A stretch of DNA of 64,000 nucleotides from positions 20,179-84,178 of the forward strand of contig CANCYO010000006.1 in assembly GCA_947382415.1 (NCBI GenBank), in the 5' to 3' direction. The stretch comes from an uncultured Lachnospiraceae bacterium. Lineage in GTDB: Bacteria; Bacillota; Clostridia; Lachnospirales; Lachnospiraceae. Of the stretch, positions 46,306 through 55,198 are shown in pieces. Numbering within the stretch: position 1 is the stretch's first letter; the number at the start of each line of letters is the position of its first letter. A program made the translations under genes and the position numbers. The notes beneath the pieces are model-generated. The model was given only the letters and a program-made list of their open reading frames with translations, did not search any database and was not told where the DNA came from.

Positions 46306-47139
46306 TTAACCGTTTTTCATCCCTTTTCTATATTGCAGCGGAGAACATCCAAGCCATTTTTTAAATGTGTCACAAAAATAATTACTGTTCTGATACCCGC
46401 ACTGCCCCGCGATCTCCGAGACGGACAGTCTGGTATTGAGGAGCAGCTTTCTGGCATGGGTAAGCTTTACCTCCGTGAGAAAATTTGAATACGTAGTGTC
46501 CATCTCGCTCTTGAACAGTCTGGAGAGATAAGCGCCGGAGATATGCACTGCCCAAGCAGTCTGCTGCAGGGAAGGATCCTCGGAATAGTGAAGCTGGATA
46601 TAGCGCAGCGCATCCACCAGCGTCACATGCTTTTCTTTTAACAAAACCTCTGACACTGCAGCCTGTCCCCGCAGCGCCGTCACGAAAAACTGTATCACCA
46701 GACTTTTCATGACAGCGTCAAAATACTGATCGCTGCGGTTCCATTCCTGCTCCATCAGCACCGTGATGGCACGGATCCGTTTCGAGGCCTCCGGCGTCAG
46801 GTCGATGCCGATCTGATCAAACAGCATATCAAACTGCTCTCTCCCGATAACCGAGGCCACATACTCCGCAACGGATTCCCGAAATTTGATGTCCGTATTA
46901 TCATAAGTCCCCTCAGACATCCATGTGCTGCGATGGTACAGATCTTTATGCACGAACTGAACAGAGCCGGGATGCACCAACACCGTCCTGTCAGGTGTGA
47001 TGAGCATACGATTCCCGGACAGCGTATAGCCTATGCCATACATATCCCCATACACATTGACATTGGCCATGGTAAAATGATTATCCCGTATTTTGTGATT
47101 GACTTTAAAATCAAAGCCATAAGGAATCGGTTCTGTCAT
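46306..47139 (-). CDS. AraC-family transcriptional regulator
   Basis: A 277-residue regulator. An N-terminal cupin-like sensor region (about 1-160) is followed by two helix-turn-helix motifs, TAWAVHISGAYLSRLFKSEM and SEIAGQCGYQNSNYFCDTFK, ending with GCSPLQYRKGM. ATG 47139 has AGGAGG 7 nt upstream and is preferred over a start 30 nt earlier. It is divergent from two ABC half-exporters whose own promoter has a poor -35 box, so it is the likely activator of them. Confidence 0.92.
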   Translation of the reverse strand: MTEPIPYGFDFKVNHKIRDNHFTMANVNVYGDMYGIGYTLSGNRMLITPDRTVLVHPGSVQFVHKDLYHRSTWMSEGTYDNTDIKFRESVAEYVASVIGREQFDMLFDQIGIDLTPEASKRIRAITVLMEQEWNRSDQYFDAVMKSLVIQFFVTALRGQAAVSEVLLKEKHVTLVDALRYIQLHYSEDPSLQQTAWAVHISGAYLSRLFKSEMDTTYSNFLTEVKLTHARKLLLNTRLSVSEIAGQCGYQNSNYFCDTFKKWLGCSPLQYRKGMKNG

Positions 47140-47264
47140 GACAACGCCTCCTGCACTTGATAATGTCATATAATCTGAAATATCGGCATGATTATGTAAA
47201 TAATTGAAGGAAATCTCACAAAAAATTCTATATAATGACTACTATCAAAACCTGGAGGAAGAAC

Positions 47265-48929
47265 ATGAAACCCGCAGACAGACAAAGCGTCTATAAGCCG
47301 GTCAGAAAATACTGGTATTTGAGCCTGGCCTACATACTCAGCACCTACGCTCTGGCACAGATCATCGTGTGGGGGAGCCGCGGCATCGCAGCCGCCACCG
47401 ACAGATTATTTTCCGGCCAAATCCTGATCATAGGCGAGCTGATGATCCCCTTTATCATTCTCATGCTGGCAGGCGGACTCTCCGCGGCAACCGGCAGCTA
47501 TGCCAAAAACAGCCTCAGCGTCCGCACACAGGCGGATATCCGCAATATGCTGGTATCAAAGCTGGTACGGATTCCCTACAGCTATCTGGACACTCAGGGC
47601 ACAGGAGCCCTGATGAACAAACTGCTGTCCGACATCGGTCAATTGGAGACCCTCTTCTCGGAGACCATGCCGGAATTTCTGATGATGCTCGTCACCACAG
47701 TCACCATCTGCACCTACATCGGCACACAAAGTCCCAGACTCCTGCTGGTCACGCTGTTGTGCTATCCGCCTCTTTTGTGGCTGGCGGGCCAAACAGGCAA
47801 AAAAGCCGGACAGGCCGCGGCAGTAAGGCGCAGCCTCTATGATGAGCTGGAAAATACTTCCTATGATACGATACAGGGAATACTGGTGGGTAAAACCTTT
47901 AATTTATACGAACTGCAAAAACAGCGCATCTTCCATATCATAGAGCAGATTGTAGACAATGAGCGCTGGCGTACCCGCATCCTGTGCATCACTTTTTTCA
48001 TGGAACATCTGGTGCGGTGGATTCCCAAACTGATCTGCTATCTCTTCTGCCTGTACGAGCTCAATCTGGGCAGGCTGTCCATAGGCGCCATGCTGGTATA
48101 TGTGATGCTGCTGGACAAAATTGCCGAACCTTTGGGAGTCATTCCCAGAATCCTCGTAGACATCAGAGAATACCGGATATCCGCCCAGAGGATTCAGCAG
48201 ATTCTGGATCAGGAGGAAGAGCCCTCCGGCACAAGAAACTTTGAGCCGGAAGGCGATATCGTTATCGAGCTAAGGCACATCAGATTCGGCTATTCACCGG
48301 ATCGGGAAATATTAAAGGATCTTAATCTGACTGTGCGAAGGGGAAGCAATATCGCCTTCGTAGGAAGTTCCGGCAGCGGCAAAACCACGGTGATAAAATT
48401 ATTGTGCGGCTTTTACTATCCTCAACAGGGAACCTGCAGAATCTACGGACATGATTTTCGCGAGTGGGATATCCGGTCCCTGCGGAGCAAAATCGGCCTG
48501 GTCTCCCAGAATGTATTTCTGTTTCCGGGCACCGTGGCAGAAAATATTTCCTACGGAAAACCCGGGGCGTCCCGGGAGGAGATCACAGACGCCTGCCGCA
48601 AAGCAAATGCCCATGACTTTATTATGAAATTGCCCATGGGATATGATACGGAGGTGGGCGAACGCGGCACAAAGCTCTCGGGAGGTCAGAAACAAAGACT
48701 CTCCATCGCCAGAGCATTCCTGAAGGACGCCCCCATCCTTCTGTTGGATGAGCCCACCTCCGCCGTGGATGTGGAGACGGAGGCCGGCATACAGGAAGCT
48801 TTGGCCAAAATCTCAGAAAACCGGACTGTGATTACCATAGCACACCGTCTGAGCACCATTGAAGACGCGGATGAAATCTATGAGTTTGACGGCGGAGAAA
48901 TTGTCAGACACATAGTCAAAAACACATAA
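47265..48929 (+). CDS. ABC half-exporter (membrane plus ATPase), first of a pair
   Basis: A 554-residue half-transporter with six membrane helices in the first 300 residues and a nucleotide-binding domain. Walker A is GSSGSGKTTVIKLL, the signature is LSGGQKQRLSIARA, Walker B is PILLLDEPTSAVD and the H-loop is TIAHRLS. It probably dimerises with the next gene product. GGAGG precedes ATG 47265. The AraC regulator is divergent. Exporter pairs with AraC regulators include siderophore and drug systems; the substrate is unknown here. Confidence 0.9.
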   Translation: MKPADRQSVYKPVRKYWYLSLAYILSTYALAQIIVWGSRGIAAATDRLFSGQILIIGELMIPFIILMLAGGLSAATGSYAKNSLSVRTQADIRNMLVSKLVRIPYSYLDTQGTGALMNKLLSDIGQLETLFSETMPEFLMMLVTTVTICTYIGTQSPRLLLVTLLCYPPLLWLAGQTGKKAGQAAAVRRSLYDELENTSYDTIQGILVGKTFNLYELQKQRIFHIIEQIVDNERWRTRILCITFFMEHLVRWIPKLICYLFCLYELNLGRLSIGAMLVYVMLLDKIAEPLGVIPRILVDIREYRISAQRIQQILDQEEEPSGTRNFEPEGDIVIELRHIRFGYSPDREILKDLNLTVRRGSNIAFVGSSGSGKTTVIKLLCGFYYPQQGTCRIYGHDFREWDIRSLRSKIGLVSQNVFLFPGTVAENISYGKPGASREEITDACRKANAHDFIMKLPMGYDTEVGERGTKLSGGQKQRLSIARAFLKDAPILLLDEPTSAVDVETEAGIQEALAKISENRTVITIAHRLSTIEDADEIYEFDGGEIVRHIVKNT

Positions 48930-48964
48930 TCAAAGACACCTGATCAAAAAGGAAGGATTGCGAC

Positions 48965-50737
48965 ATGGCATTCAGTGACGACATCTTAAATCAATGCGCT
49001 TCGCCGAATACTGCCGGCGAAAAAGACCTAAAGACTCTGTGGCGGATGCTCCGATTGATGAGAGGCGGATTTGTCAGATATCTTCTGGCCATCATCACCA
49101 TGAGCCTCTCTCTGTCCGGCTTCGACACCGTGACGGCGCTTCTGCTCAAAAGCATTCTGGCCAGAGCAGGGCTTACGGGAAACAGGTTTGCGGGCCTGCC
49201 GGCGGAACTGCTGGCCTGTGCCGCGGCCGGAATCACCCTGCTGCTCCTCTACGCGCTGTCCTTTTATGTCTACACCATGGAAGCCAAAAAGGGCGCAGCC
49301 AATCTGCAGAAGCTGATCTATTCCAAATGCATGCGCCTGCCCTACTCCTGTTACGAAACCGTTCACAGCGGCGAATTCATGTCCAAAGTCATCTATGACT
49401 GCGAACGGGCCTGCGGTATTTACGGCTCCAGATTCCGCAGAATCCTGATGCCGTTTCTGATGACATGCTGTTACCTGCTCGTAATGTTCCTGCTCAATCC
49501 CCAGGTAACGCTCTGCCTCTTCGGAGTCAGCGTGGCGCTGTTTCTCGTAAACGGCGCTTTCATAAAGCCCATGCAGAAAGTCAGCCGCGATATGTCCTGT
49601 GCCAACACCTCTGTGACGGAACAGATCTCCAATCTTTTATCCGGCATGGAACAGATCAGGATATTCTCTCTGAGCTCTATCATGGTAGACCGCTATGTCC
49701 ATGATAATGATGAATTCTGCCATAAGCAGCGCAGAATGAACCGGATGTCCGCCGTGCTGGACGGCCTGAACCAGCTCTTCGGGCTGATGGGCGCACTGGT
49801 CTTTATCGCTTTGGGACTGTTTTTCGTAAGCAAAGGAATCACCACCGTGGACAGACTGGCGGCCATCTATCTCCTCTACGGCACCATGAGCTGGAATCTG
49901 CTGCAGGTCGGCCTTTACCTCCCGTCCATGGCCAGCTATCTGGCCAATGCCAAAAGAGTCTTTGCCTTTCTGGAGACTGCGGAAGAACCGGAAATCCGAC
50001 CGCTTGCAGACAGACAGCCCGCTGACCCGGACAGCATGGTCTGCATCAGAGGACTTTCCTTCTCCTACGAAGACAACTCCGACGTTCCCCCTGACAACAC
50101 CCCCGTCAGCACTCCTGATGATACTCCCGAAATAAAAAATCCCGGCAGAAGAAACATCCTCCAGAACTTTGATCTGGATATTCCAACAGGAAAATGCGTG
50201 GCCATAAAGGGAGAATCCGGCAAGGGCAAGAGCACACTGGCCAAGCTTCTTCTGGGACTGTATCCCATCCGGTCGGGAAGCATCTATATCGCCGGAAAAC
50301 CCATGGACGCATACACATTGCAGGAACTGAGGGACCTGATCGGCTATGTACCCCAGGAGCCCTATCTATACGATGTGAGCATCACGGAAAACATTCGCTA
50401 CGGCAGACCGGACGCAAGCCGGGAGGACATCATAAACGCCGCCAAAATGGCCAATGCACATGAGTTTATCATGGAATTGGAAGACGGTTACGAGACCCGG
50501 GCCGGCGAACGGGGCAATCACCTCTCCGGCGGCCAGCGCCAGAGGATCGCCATCGCGAGAGCCATCCTGAAGGACGCCCCCCTGCTCATCCTCGATGAAG
50601 CCACCTCCGCGCTGGACAACCGGTCCGAACAACTGGTGAATCAGGCGCTGGACAGACTGATGCAGGGACGCACCACCATCGTCATCGCCCACAGGCAATC
50701 CACCCTGGAGCATGCAGACACCATCCTCTCCCTCTGA
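48965..50737 (+). CDS. ABC half-exporter, second of a pair, with Pro/Asp/Thr-rich insert
   Basis: A 590-residue half-transporter with six membrane helices and an ATPase domain. Walker A is GESGKGKSTLAKLL, the signature is LSGGQRQRIAIARA, Walker B is LLILDEATSALD and the H-loop is VIAHRQS. Between the A-loop region (LSFSYED) and Walker A it carries an extra low-complexity segment, PPDNTPVSTPDDTPEIKN, absent from its partner. It starts 35 nt after the first half-transporter with AAGGAAGG upstream. Confidence 0.92.
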   Translation: MAFSDDILNQCASPNTAGEKDLKTLWRMLRLMRGGFVRYLLAIITMSLSLSGFDTVTALLLKSILARAGLTGNRFAGLPAELLACAAAGITLLLLYALSFYVYTMEAKKGAANLQKLIYSKCMRLPYSCYETVHSGEFMSKVIYDCERACGIYGSRFRRILMPFLMTCCYLLVMFLLNPQVTLCLFGVSVALFLVNGAFIKPMQKVSRDMSCANTSVTEQISNLLSGMEQIRIFSLSSIMVDRYVHDNDEFCHKQRRMNRMSAVLDGLNQLFGLMGALVFIALGLFFVSKGITTVDRLAAIYLLYGTMSWNLLQVGLYLPSMASYLANAKRVFAFLETAEEPEIRPLADRQPADPDSMVCIRGLSFSYEDNSDVPPDNTPVSTPDDTPEIKNPGRRNILQNFDLDIPTGKCVAIKGESGKGKSTLAKLLLGLYPIRSGSIYIAGKPMDAYTLQELRDLIGYVPQEPYLYDVSITENIRYGRPDASREDIINAAKMANAHEFIMELEDGYETRAGERGNHLSGGQRQRIAIARAILKDAPLLILDEATSALDNRSEQLVNQALDRLMQGRTTIVIAHRQSTLEHADTILSL

Positions 50738-50750
50738 ATATTATGTTCCC

Positions 50751-50779
50751 TTGACTCTCCTCCCCGATTATGCTATGTT
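50751..50779 (+). promoter_or_regulatory. Promoter of the response regulator/kinase pair
   Basis: TTGACT (50751-50756) and TATGTT (50774-50779) are 17 bp apart, with TGC before the -10. It lies 14 nt after the ABC exporter stop codon. Confidence 0.55.
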
Positions 50780-50865
50780 TTTCGTGTCCTGACAAAACGA
50801 AGCCACAGCGGATACAGCGGCCATATCAAAAACAGACGCTGCCCACGGGCGGGAGGAATCAAATT

Positions 50866-51540
50866 ATGCGCTACAAAATTTTGATCGTTGACGACGAGAC
50901 GATGATGACAGAGCTGCTCTGCGACCATCTGCAGGACTGCGGCTATGAGACATATGCGGCGGGCAATGTGGTGACGGCAATGGAGCTGCTTCAAAAGGAA
51001 CCTGATCTGATCCTGTTAGACATCAACATGCCCGGCATGGACGGGCTGGAATTCTGCCGGAACATCAGGGAACAGATCTCCTGCCCTATCCTGTTTGTGA
51101 CGGCGCGGATCGACGAAACGGACAAGATCAACGGCCTGCAGTACGGCGGGGACGACTATATTACCAAACCTTTCAGTCTGAAAGAGCTCACTGCCCGCAT
51201 CGCCGCCCATCTGCGCAGAGACGAACGCTCCAGAAAACGCTCCGCCGTGCTGACCTCCGGAGAGCTTCTGGTCAATCTCTCAGAGCGCCGGGTCTTCTTC
51301 AATGGAGAGGAGATTCTTTTTTCCAAAAAGGAATTTGACCTGATCGAATTCCTGCTGACCAATGCGGGACAGGTCTTTGACCGGGAGCGCATCTATGAGC
51401 TGGTCTGGGGATATGACGCCGAGGGCGATGCCGACGTGATCAAGGAGCATATCCGCAGGATACGCGCAAAACTTCAAAAGGCCACAGGACATGACTATAT
51501 TGAGACAGTTTGGGGTGTTGGATACCGATGGAATCGATGA
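50866..51540 (+). CDS. OmpR-family response regulator
   Basis: A 224-residue regulator with a receiver domain (phospho-acceptor Asp52 in LLDINMPGMDG, conserved Lys in YITKPFS) and a winged-helix output domain (FSKKEFDLIEFLLTNAG; HIRRIRAKL; TVWGVGYRW). ATG 50866 has GGGAGGAA upstream and begins the receiver domain. It overlaps the kinase gene. The likely target is the direct repeat at 52836-52851 in front of the lipoprotein/ABC genes. Confidence 0.93.
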   Translation: MRYKILIVDDETMMTELLCDHLQDCGYETYAAGNVVTAMELLQKEPDLILLDINMPGMDGLEFCRNIREQISCPILFVTARIDETDKINGLQYGGDDYITKPFSLKELTARIAAHLRRDERSRKRSAVLTSGELLVNLSERRVFFNGEEILFSKKEFDLIEFLLTNAGQVFDRERIYELVWGYDAEGDADVIKEHIRRIRAKLQKATGHDYIETVWGVGYRWNR

Positions 51541-52832
51541 GAAAAAAATGGAACGATCTGCCGCTGCGCAGCTTTTTTACAGGAACCATATTTACCGCCA
51601 TAGGTCTCGTGGCGGCGCTGTCGCTTCTGATCATCTGGGGCTGTGTCTCATTCCGGCACTATCTCCTGCCGGATCCTGACGGCATCTATCTCACCGTGCA
51701 GGAGACCTATGCCAACGGAACCGTAATGACCAGTCAGCATCTGCTGTCTTATGATGAACCTCTGCAGGAACTGCCCACCATCGTCGCCGAGGAGGACGGC
51801 AGCCTCATAACCGATGCAAAACCGGAGGTCAGATACTCTATTCAAAAGCTGGAGCAGAGCGTGGCCATGCTCACGCCAAAGCGCAGGCTGGCCTATGAGG
51901 CCTGCGGCATAATCATGGCGGCAGCCCCTGCCGTCCTCTCCTTTACAGCTATTTTCTTATGCAGCACTTATTTTTACAGACGGAAGCTGGAACAGCCCCT
52001 CCGCCTGCTCTCCGGCGCAACCCGGGAGATCGCGCAGCAGAATCTGGATTTCTCGATTGACTATGACTGCAAAGATGAGCTGGGCGCACTGTGCCGCTCT
52101 TTTGACCAGATGCGCACCACCCTGTTGGAGAACAATAAAGCCATGTGGAAAATGCTGGAGGAAAGGCGCCTCCTTCAGACCGCCGTAGCCCACGACCTGC
52201 GCAATCCCATTGCCATTATCCAGGGTTACACCGAATACCTGGAGTCCGGTCTGGAGAAAAACACCATCGACCGGATAAAGGCCTCCCGCATTGCCCGGAA
52301 TCTGAATCTGGCGGCCCGGCGATTGAAGCACTACACGGAATCTGTCAGGACACTGAACCACTGGGAAACCGTGGAACCAAGCAGATCCGAAACATCCCTG
52401 CCCGCGTTGGCCGCGGAGATCGGAGCGGATTTTGAACTGCTCTGTTCCCAAAACGGCCTTTCGTTTCTGATGACAGCCAATCTCCCCGACGTCTCCATAC
52501 AGGTAGATTCAGCACTGCTCTACCGAATACTGGAAAATCTGGTGGGCAATGCCCTGCGCTATGCCAAAAAGACCATCCGTCTGGAATTCAGGCTTCAGGA
52601 CAGCTCTTCCTCCGGACATATCCTGCGCATCACAATTGCCGACGACGGAGAGGGTTTTCCGCCGGAAATTCTCAAGCACCGGGAAAAGTCCTTCTCCATA
52701 CACGGAAAAGACGGGCACATGGGCATCGGCCTCGCCGTCAGCACCCTGTTGTGCCAGAAACACGGGGGAACACTGGAGCTGTCGGCCTCGCCGGAAGGCG
52801 GCGCGGAAGCCACAATCACAATTTCTGTTTAA
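51528..52832 (+). CDS. Membrane sensor histidine kinase
   Basis: A 434-residue kinase with a membrane helix near the N-terminus (about 18-40), an extracellular loop of about 85 residues, a second helix (about 125-150), a HAMP domain, a HisKA motif AVAHDLRNPIAI and an HATPase domain (NLVGNALRYA, DDGEGFPPE, GHMGIGLAVS). The reading frame overlaps the regulator stop. ATG 51528 or 51537 is possible; the earlier has GGGGTG about 10 nt upstream. It should phosphorylate the adjacent regulator. Confidence 0.92.
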   Translation: MESMRKKWNDLPLRSFFTGTIFTAIGLVAALSLLIIWGCVSFRHYLLPDPDGIYLTVQETYANGTVMTSQHLLSYDEPLQELPTIVAEEDGSLITDAKPEVRYSIQKLEQSVAMLTPKRRLAYEACGIIMAAAPAVLSFTAIFLCSTYFYRRKLEQPLRLLSGATREIAQQNLDFSIDYDCKDELGALCRSFDQMRTTLLENNKAMWKMLEERRLLQTAVAHDLRNPIAIIQGYTEYLESGLEKNTIDRIKASRIARNLNLAARRLKHYTESVRTLNHWETVEPSRSETSLPALAAEIGADFELLCSQNGLSFLMTANLPDVSIQVDSALLYRILENLVGNALRYAKKTIRLEFRLQDSSSSGHILRITIADDGEGFPPEILKHREKSFSIHGKDGHMGIGLAVSTLLCQKHGGTLELSASPEGGAEATITISV

Positions 52833-52835
52833 AAG

Positions 52836-52867
52836 TTGACCGAATTTTGACTTTTATGCTTTATGAT
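52836..52867 (+). promoter_or_regulatory. Direct-repeat regulator site and -10 box of the lipoprotein/ABC operon
   Basis: TTGAC occurs at 52836-52840 and again at 52847-52851, an 11-bp period typical of OmpR/PhoB-type regulator sites. A TATGAT -10 box (52862-52867) preceded by TGCT follows 10 nt later. There is no separate -35 box at correct spacing, which fits activation by the regulator encoded upstream. Confidence 0.6.
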
Positions 52868-52888
52868 CTCCTTGTAAAACACAAGGAG
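52868..52888 (+). promoter_or_regulatory. Hairpin hiding the ribosome site of the lipoprotein gene
   Basis: CTCCTTGT (52868-52875) pairs with ACAAGGAG (52881-52888) over a 5-nt loop. The second arm is most of the AAGGAGG ribosome site, and TCTTTTT follows, resembling a small terminator. Transcripts reading through from upstream would fold it; transcripts starting from the -10 box at 52862 would start inside it. Confidence 0.45.
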
Positions 52889-52899
52889 GTCTTTTTGCT

Positions 52900-54333
52900 A
52901 TGAAAAAATTTGCTATTATAACTTTTATGGGACTGCTGTTACTCTGTTCTCTTGCAGCCTGCAAAGCCCCCGCGGCACAAACTGCGGAACCGGCAGATAA
53001 TAAAAAAACAACTTCTGCTGCAAAATCGGACGACAACTCCGAAAGCTCCAAGCCGTCAGATTCATCCGCTTCCCAAAGCCCGCTGCATCTTCTCTGCGAT
53101 TCCGGTCTGGACAGCGCCTGCAGCACGGCTGAAGGATATTATTATCTGACGGGGGACACCGTGAAACTGAACGACGGAAATTATGGCTCCCACCTGATGT
53201 ATATGGACTACGCCTCCTGCCGGGAGATCTATCTGTGCAGCACGGCAGGCTGCAGCCATAACTCGGCGGACTGTCCCGCCGTATTCTTATATGATGATTT
53301 TCCCACCATGTCCTCCAAGCTCTTCATCTACCGGGATTCCCTGTATATTCTGAGCAGAGAGTATGACAATGACGGAGTCCTGAGCATGTCTGCCGGTTCA
53401 ACCGTATCTTATGCCACCGGGGAAGAGGTCCCGGCGGAAGAAAGCCGGCCTGCCGTCCTGTACCGGGCGAAATTGGACGGAACCGACCGCCGGAAAATCC
53501 ATACCTTCGACGCTGCTCTGACTCTGGAAGACATCGTGCTGGGCGACGCCGGCGGCATCTACGTGATCGCCAAGAAGCTCTCCTCGGAGAAAACCGGAGA
53601 GTTCACCTACACCACCTCCTCCCAGCGCAAACTTCTGTTTCTCGATCCTGACTCAGGCGATACCGGGGAAATATGCTCTCTGGACTTTGACGACGGCATT
53701 CCCAGACAAATTGTGGGCTGTACGGAGGACGCCCTGATCCTGTGCGGCACAGACTACGGCAGGGATTATTCCACGGAAGAATACTGGGACGATTCGCGCT
53801 TTCGGGAGCTGTATGAAAACTCTTCCACAGTCTATTCGCTACTCTATCCCAAAACCGGTATGCTAAAGGAAATATGCCGCATTCCCAACAAGACGGAACA
53901 CTCCTGCCGGTTTATTGGCCAGCAAATGTATCTTTCTTATGCGGACAGCGGCGATATCCAGTGCATTAACCTTCAGACAGGCGAACAGACTACCCTCTGC
54001 ACCCTGACCCAGAATCTGATCATGGATGTCATAGGCGATACGCTCTGCTGCCGGACCTGGAATCTGTCAGAAGACTTTACCTGGTATTTTGTAGATACCG
54101 GCACAGGCACAGTCAGCCACAGCACATTAGTCAACCGGTGCAACGGCTGGGATCTGGAATTTCGCGCCGAGTCCGGCCCGGATGTGCTGGTTATCTATGA
54201 TTACGACGCCACGGCAGGCATGGACGGCTCCTATGAGATTCACCAATACCGGTATGCGCTGATCCCCATGACAGACCTGCTGTCCGGAAACCCGAACTAC
54301 CGCCCCATCACAATGATCGGAACCGGAAAATGA
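52900..54333 (+). CDS. Unknown lipoprotein, beta-propeller-like
   Basis: A 477-residue protein with a signal peptide ending in the lipobox LAAC, a Ser/Asp/Lys-rich linker and a repetitive domain in which tyrosine- and aspartate-rich segments of about 50 residues recur (ILSREYDNDG, LYRAKLDGTDRRKI, LLFLDPDSGDTGEICSL, SLLYPKTGMLKEICRI, QCINLQTGEQTTLC). This looks like a beta-propeller of the DUF5050 or TolB-like kind. It also has a CSTAGCSHNSADC cysteine cluster. It lies between a two-component pair and an ABC transporter and may be its sensor or substrate-capture subunit. Confidence 0.75.
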   Translation: MKKFAIITFMGLLLLCSLAACKAPAAQTAEPADNKKTTSAAKSDDNSESSKPSDSSASQSPLHLLCDSGLDSACSTAEGYYYLTGDTVKLNDGNYGSHLMYMDYASCREIYLCSTAGCSHNSADCPAVFLYDDFPTMSSKLFIYRDSLYILSREYDNDGVLSMSAGSTVSYATGEEVPAEESRPAVLYRAKLDGTDRRKIHTFDAALTLEDIVLGDAGGIYVIAKKLSSEKTGEFTYTTSSQRKLLFLDPDSGDTGEICSLDFDDGIPRQIVGCTEDALILCGTDYGRDYSTEEYWDDSRFRELYENSSTVYSLLYPKTGMLKEICRIPNKTEHSCRFIGQQMYLSYADSGDIQCINLQTGEQTTLCTLTQNLIMDVIGDTLCCRTWNLSEDFTWYFVDTGTGTVSHSTLVNRCNGWDLEFRAESGPDVLVIYDYDATAGMDGSYEIHQYRYALIPMTDLLSGNPNYRPITMIGTGK

Positions 54334-54391
54334 ATGCATCCAATGAGGACATTTATATCGTAAAGATAATTAATATGAGGACAACTATATT

Positions 54392-55198
54392 ATGAAACTC
54401 GAACTACGCAATATCTCCAAGACCTATTCCAAATCCGGATTCAAATTTAAATACAAAAAAGAAAACCGCGCCCTGCAGGATATCTCTCTACAGCTCGACT
54501 GCGGCATCTACGGGCTGCTGGGGCCAAACGGCGCCGGCAAATCCACCCTGATGAACATTATCACCGGAAATATCCCGCCGGATTCCGGAGAGGTGCTCTG
54601 GGATGATCAGCCCATACAGACACCGGGCACGGCATTCCGCAGCCTCATCGGCTATGCCCCCCAGCAGCAGGGGCTCTATGATTCTTTTACGGGACGGCGC
54701 TTTCTGTCCTACATGGCCGCGCTCAAGGGAATTGGCCGCGGACAGGCAGGAAATTTCAGGCAAAACAGACAAGTCCTGGAGGCAGAGATTCACCGCGCCC
54801 TCTCCAGTGTCAATCTGTGTGAGGCAGCGGACAAACCCGTCCGCACCTACTCCGGTGGCATGAAACAGCGCATTCTCATCGCTCAGGCAATCCTTGGGAA
54901 TCCCCGGCTGCTGGTTCTGGATGAACCAACGGCGGGTCTGGACCCCAAAGAACGCGTGCGTGTCCGGGAACTGATCAGATCTCTCTCCGAAAACAGAATC
55001 ATCATCGTGTCAACCCATGTGGTCTCCGATATTGCCCCCATTGCCGGAGAAGTCATTCTGCTCCGAAAGGGAACTGTGGCAGACCGGGACACTGTAGAGG
55101 GACTCTGCCGTAAATATGGCAATTGTTCGGATCTGGAAAAAGTATACATGCATATCTTTGGAGAGGAGGAGGAATATGCTTCGCTTAATACCCTTTGA
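54392..55198 (+). CDS. ABC transporter ATPase
   Basis: A 268-residue ATPase of the CcmA/BcrA-like group. Walker A is GPNGAGKSTLMN, the signature is YSGGMKQRILIAQA, Walker B is LLVLDEPTAGLD and the H-loop is VSTHVVSD. It carries an extra segment (GIGRGQAGNFRQNRQ) before the helical domain. It pairs with the permease whose start overlaps its end by 23 nt. The two-component pair and lipoprotein upstream suggest an inducible export or stress-sensing transporter. Confidence 0.92.
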   Translation: MKLELRNISKTYSKSGFKFKYKKENRALQDISLQLDCGIYGLLGPNGAGKSTLMNIITGNIPPDSGEVLWDDQPIQTPGTAFRSLIGYAPQQQGLYDSFTGRRFLSYMAALKGIGRGQAGNFRQNRQVLEAEIHRALSSVNLCEAADKPVRTYSGGMKQRILIAQAILGNPRLLVLDEPTAGLDPKERVRVRELIRSLSENRIIIVSTHVVSDIAPIAGEVILLRKGTVADRDTVEGLCRKYGNCSDLEKVYMHIFGEEEEYASLNTL

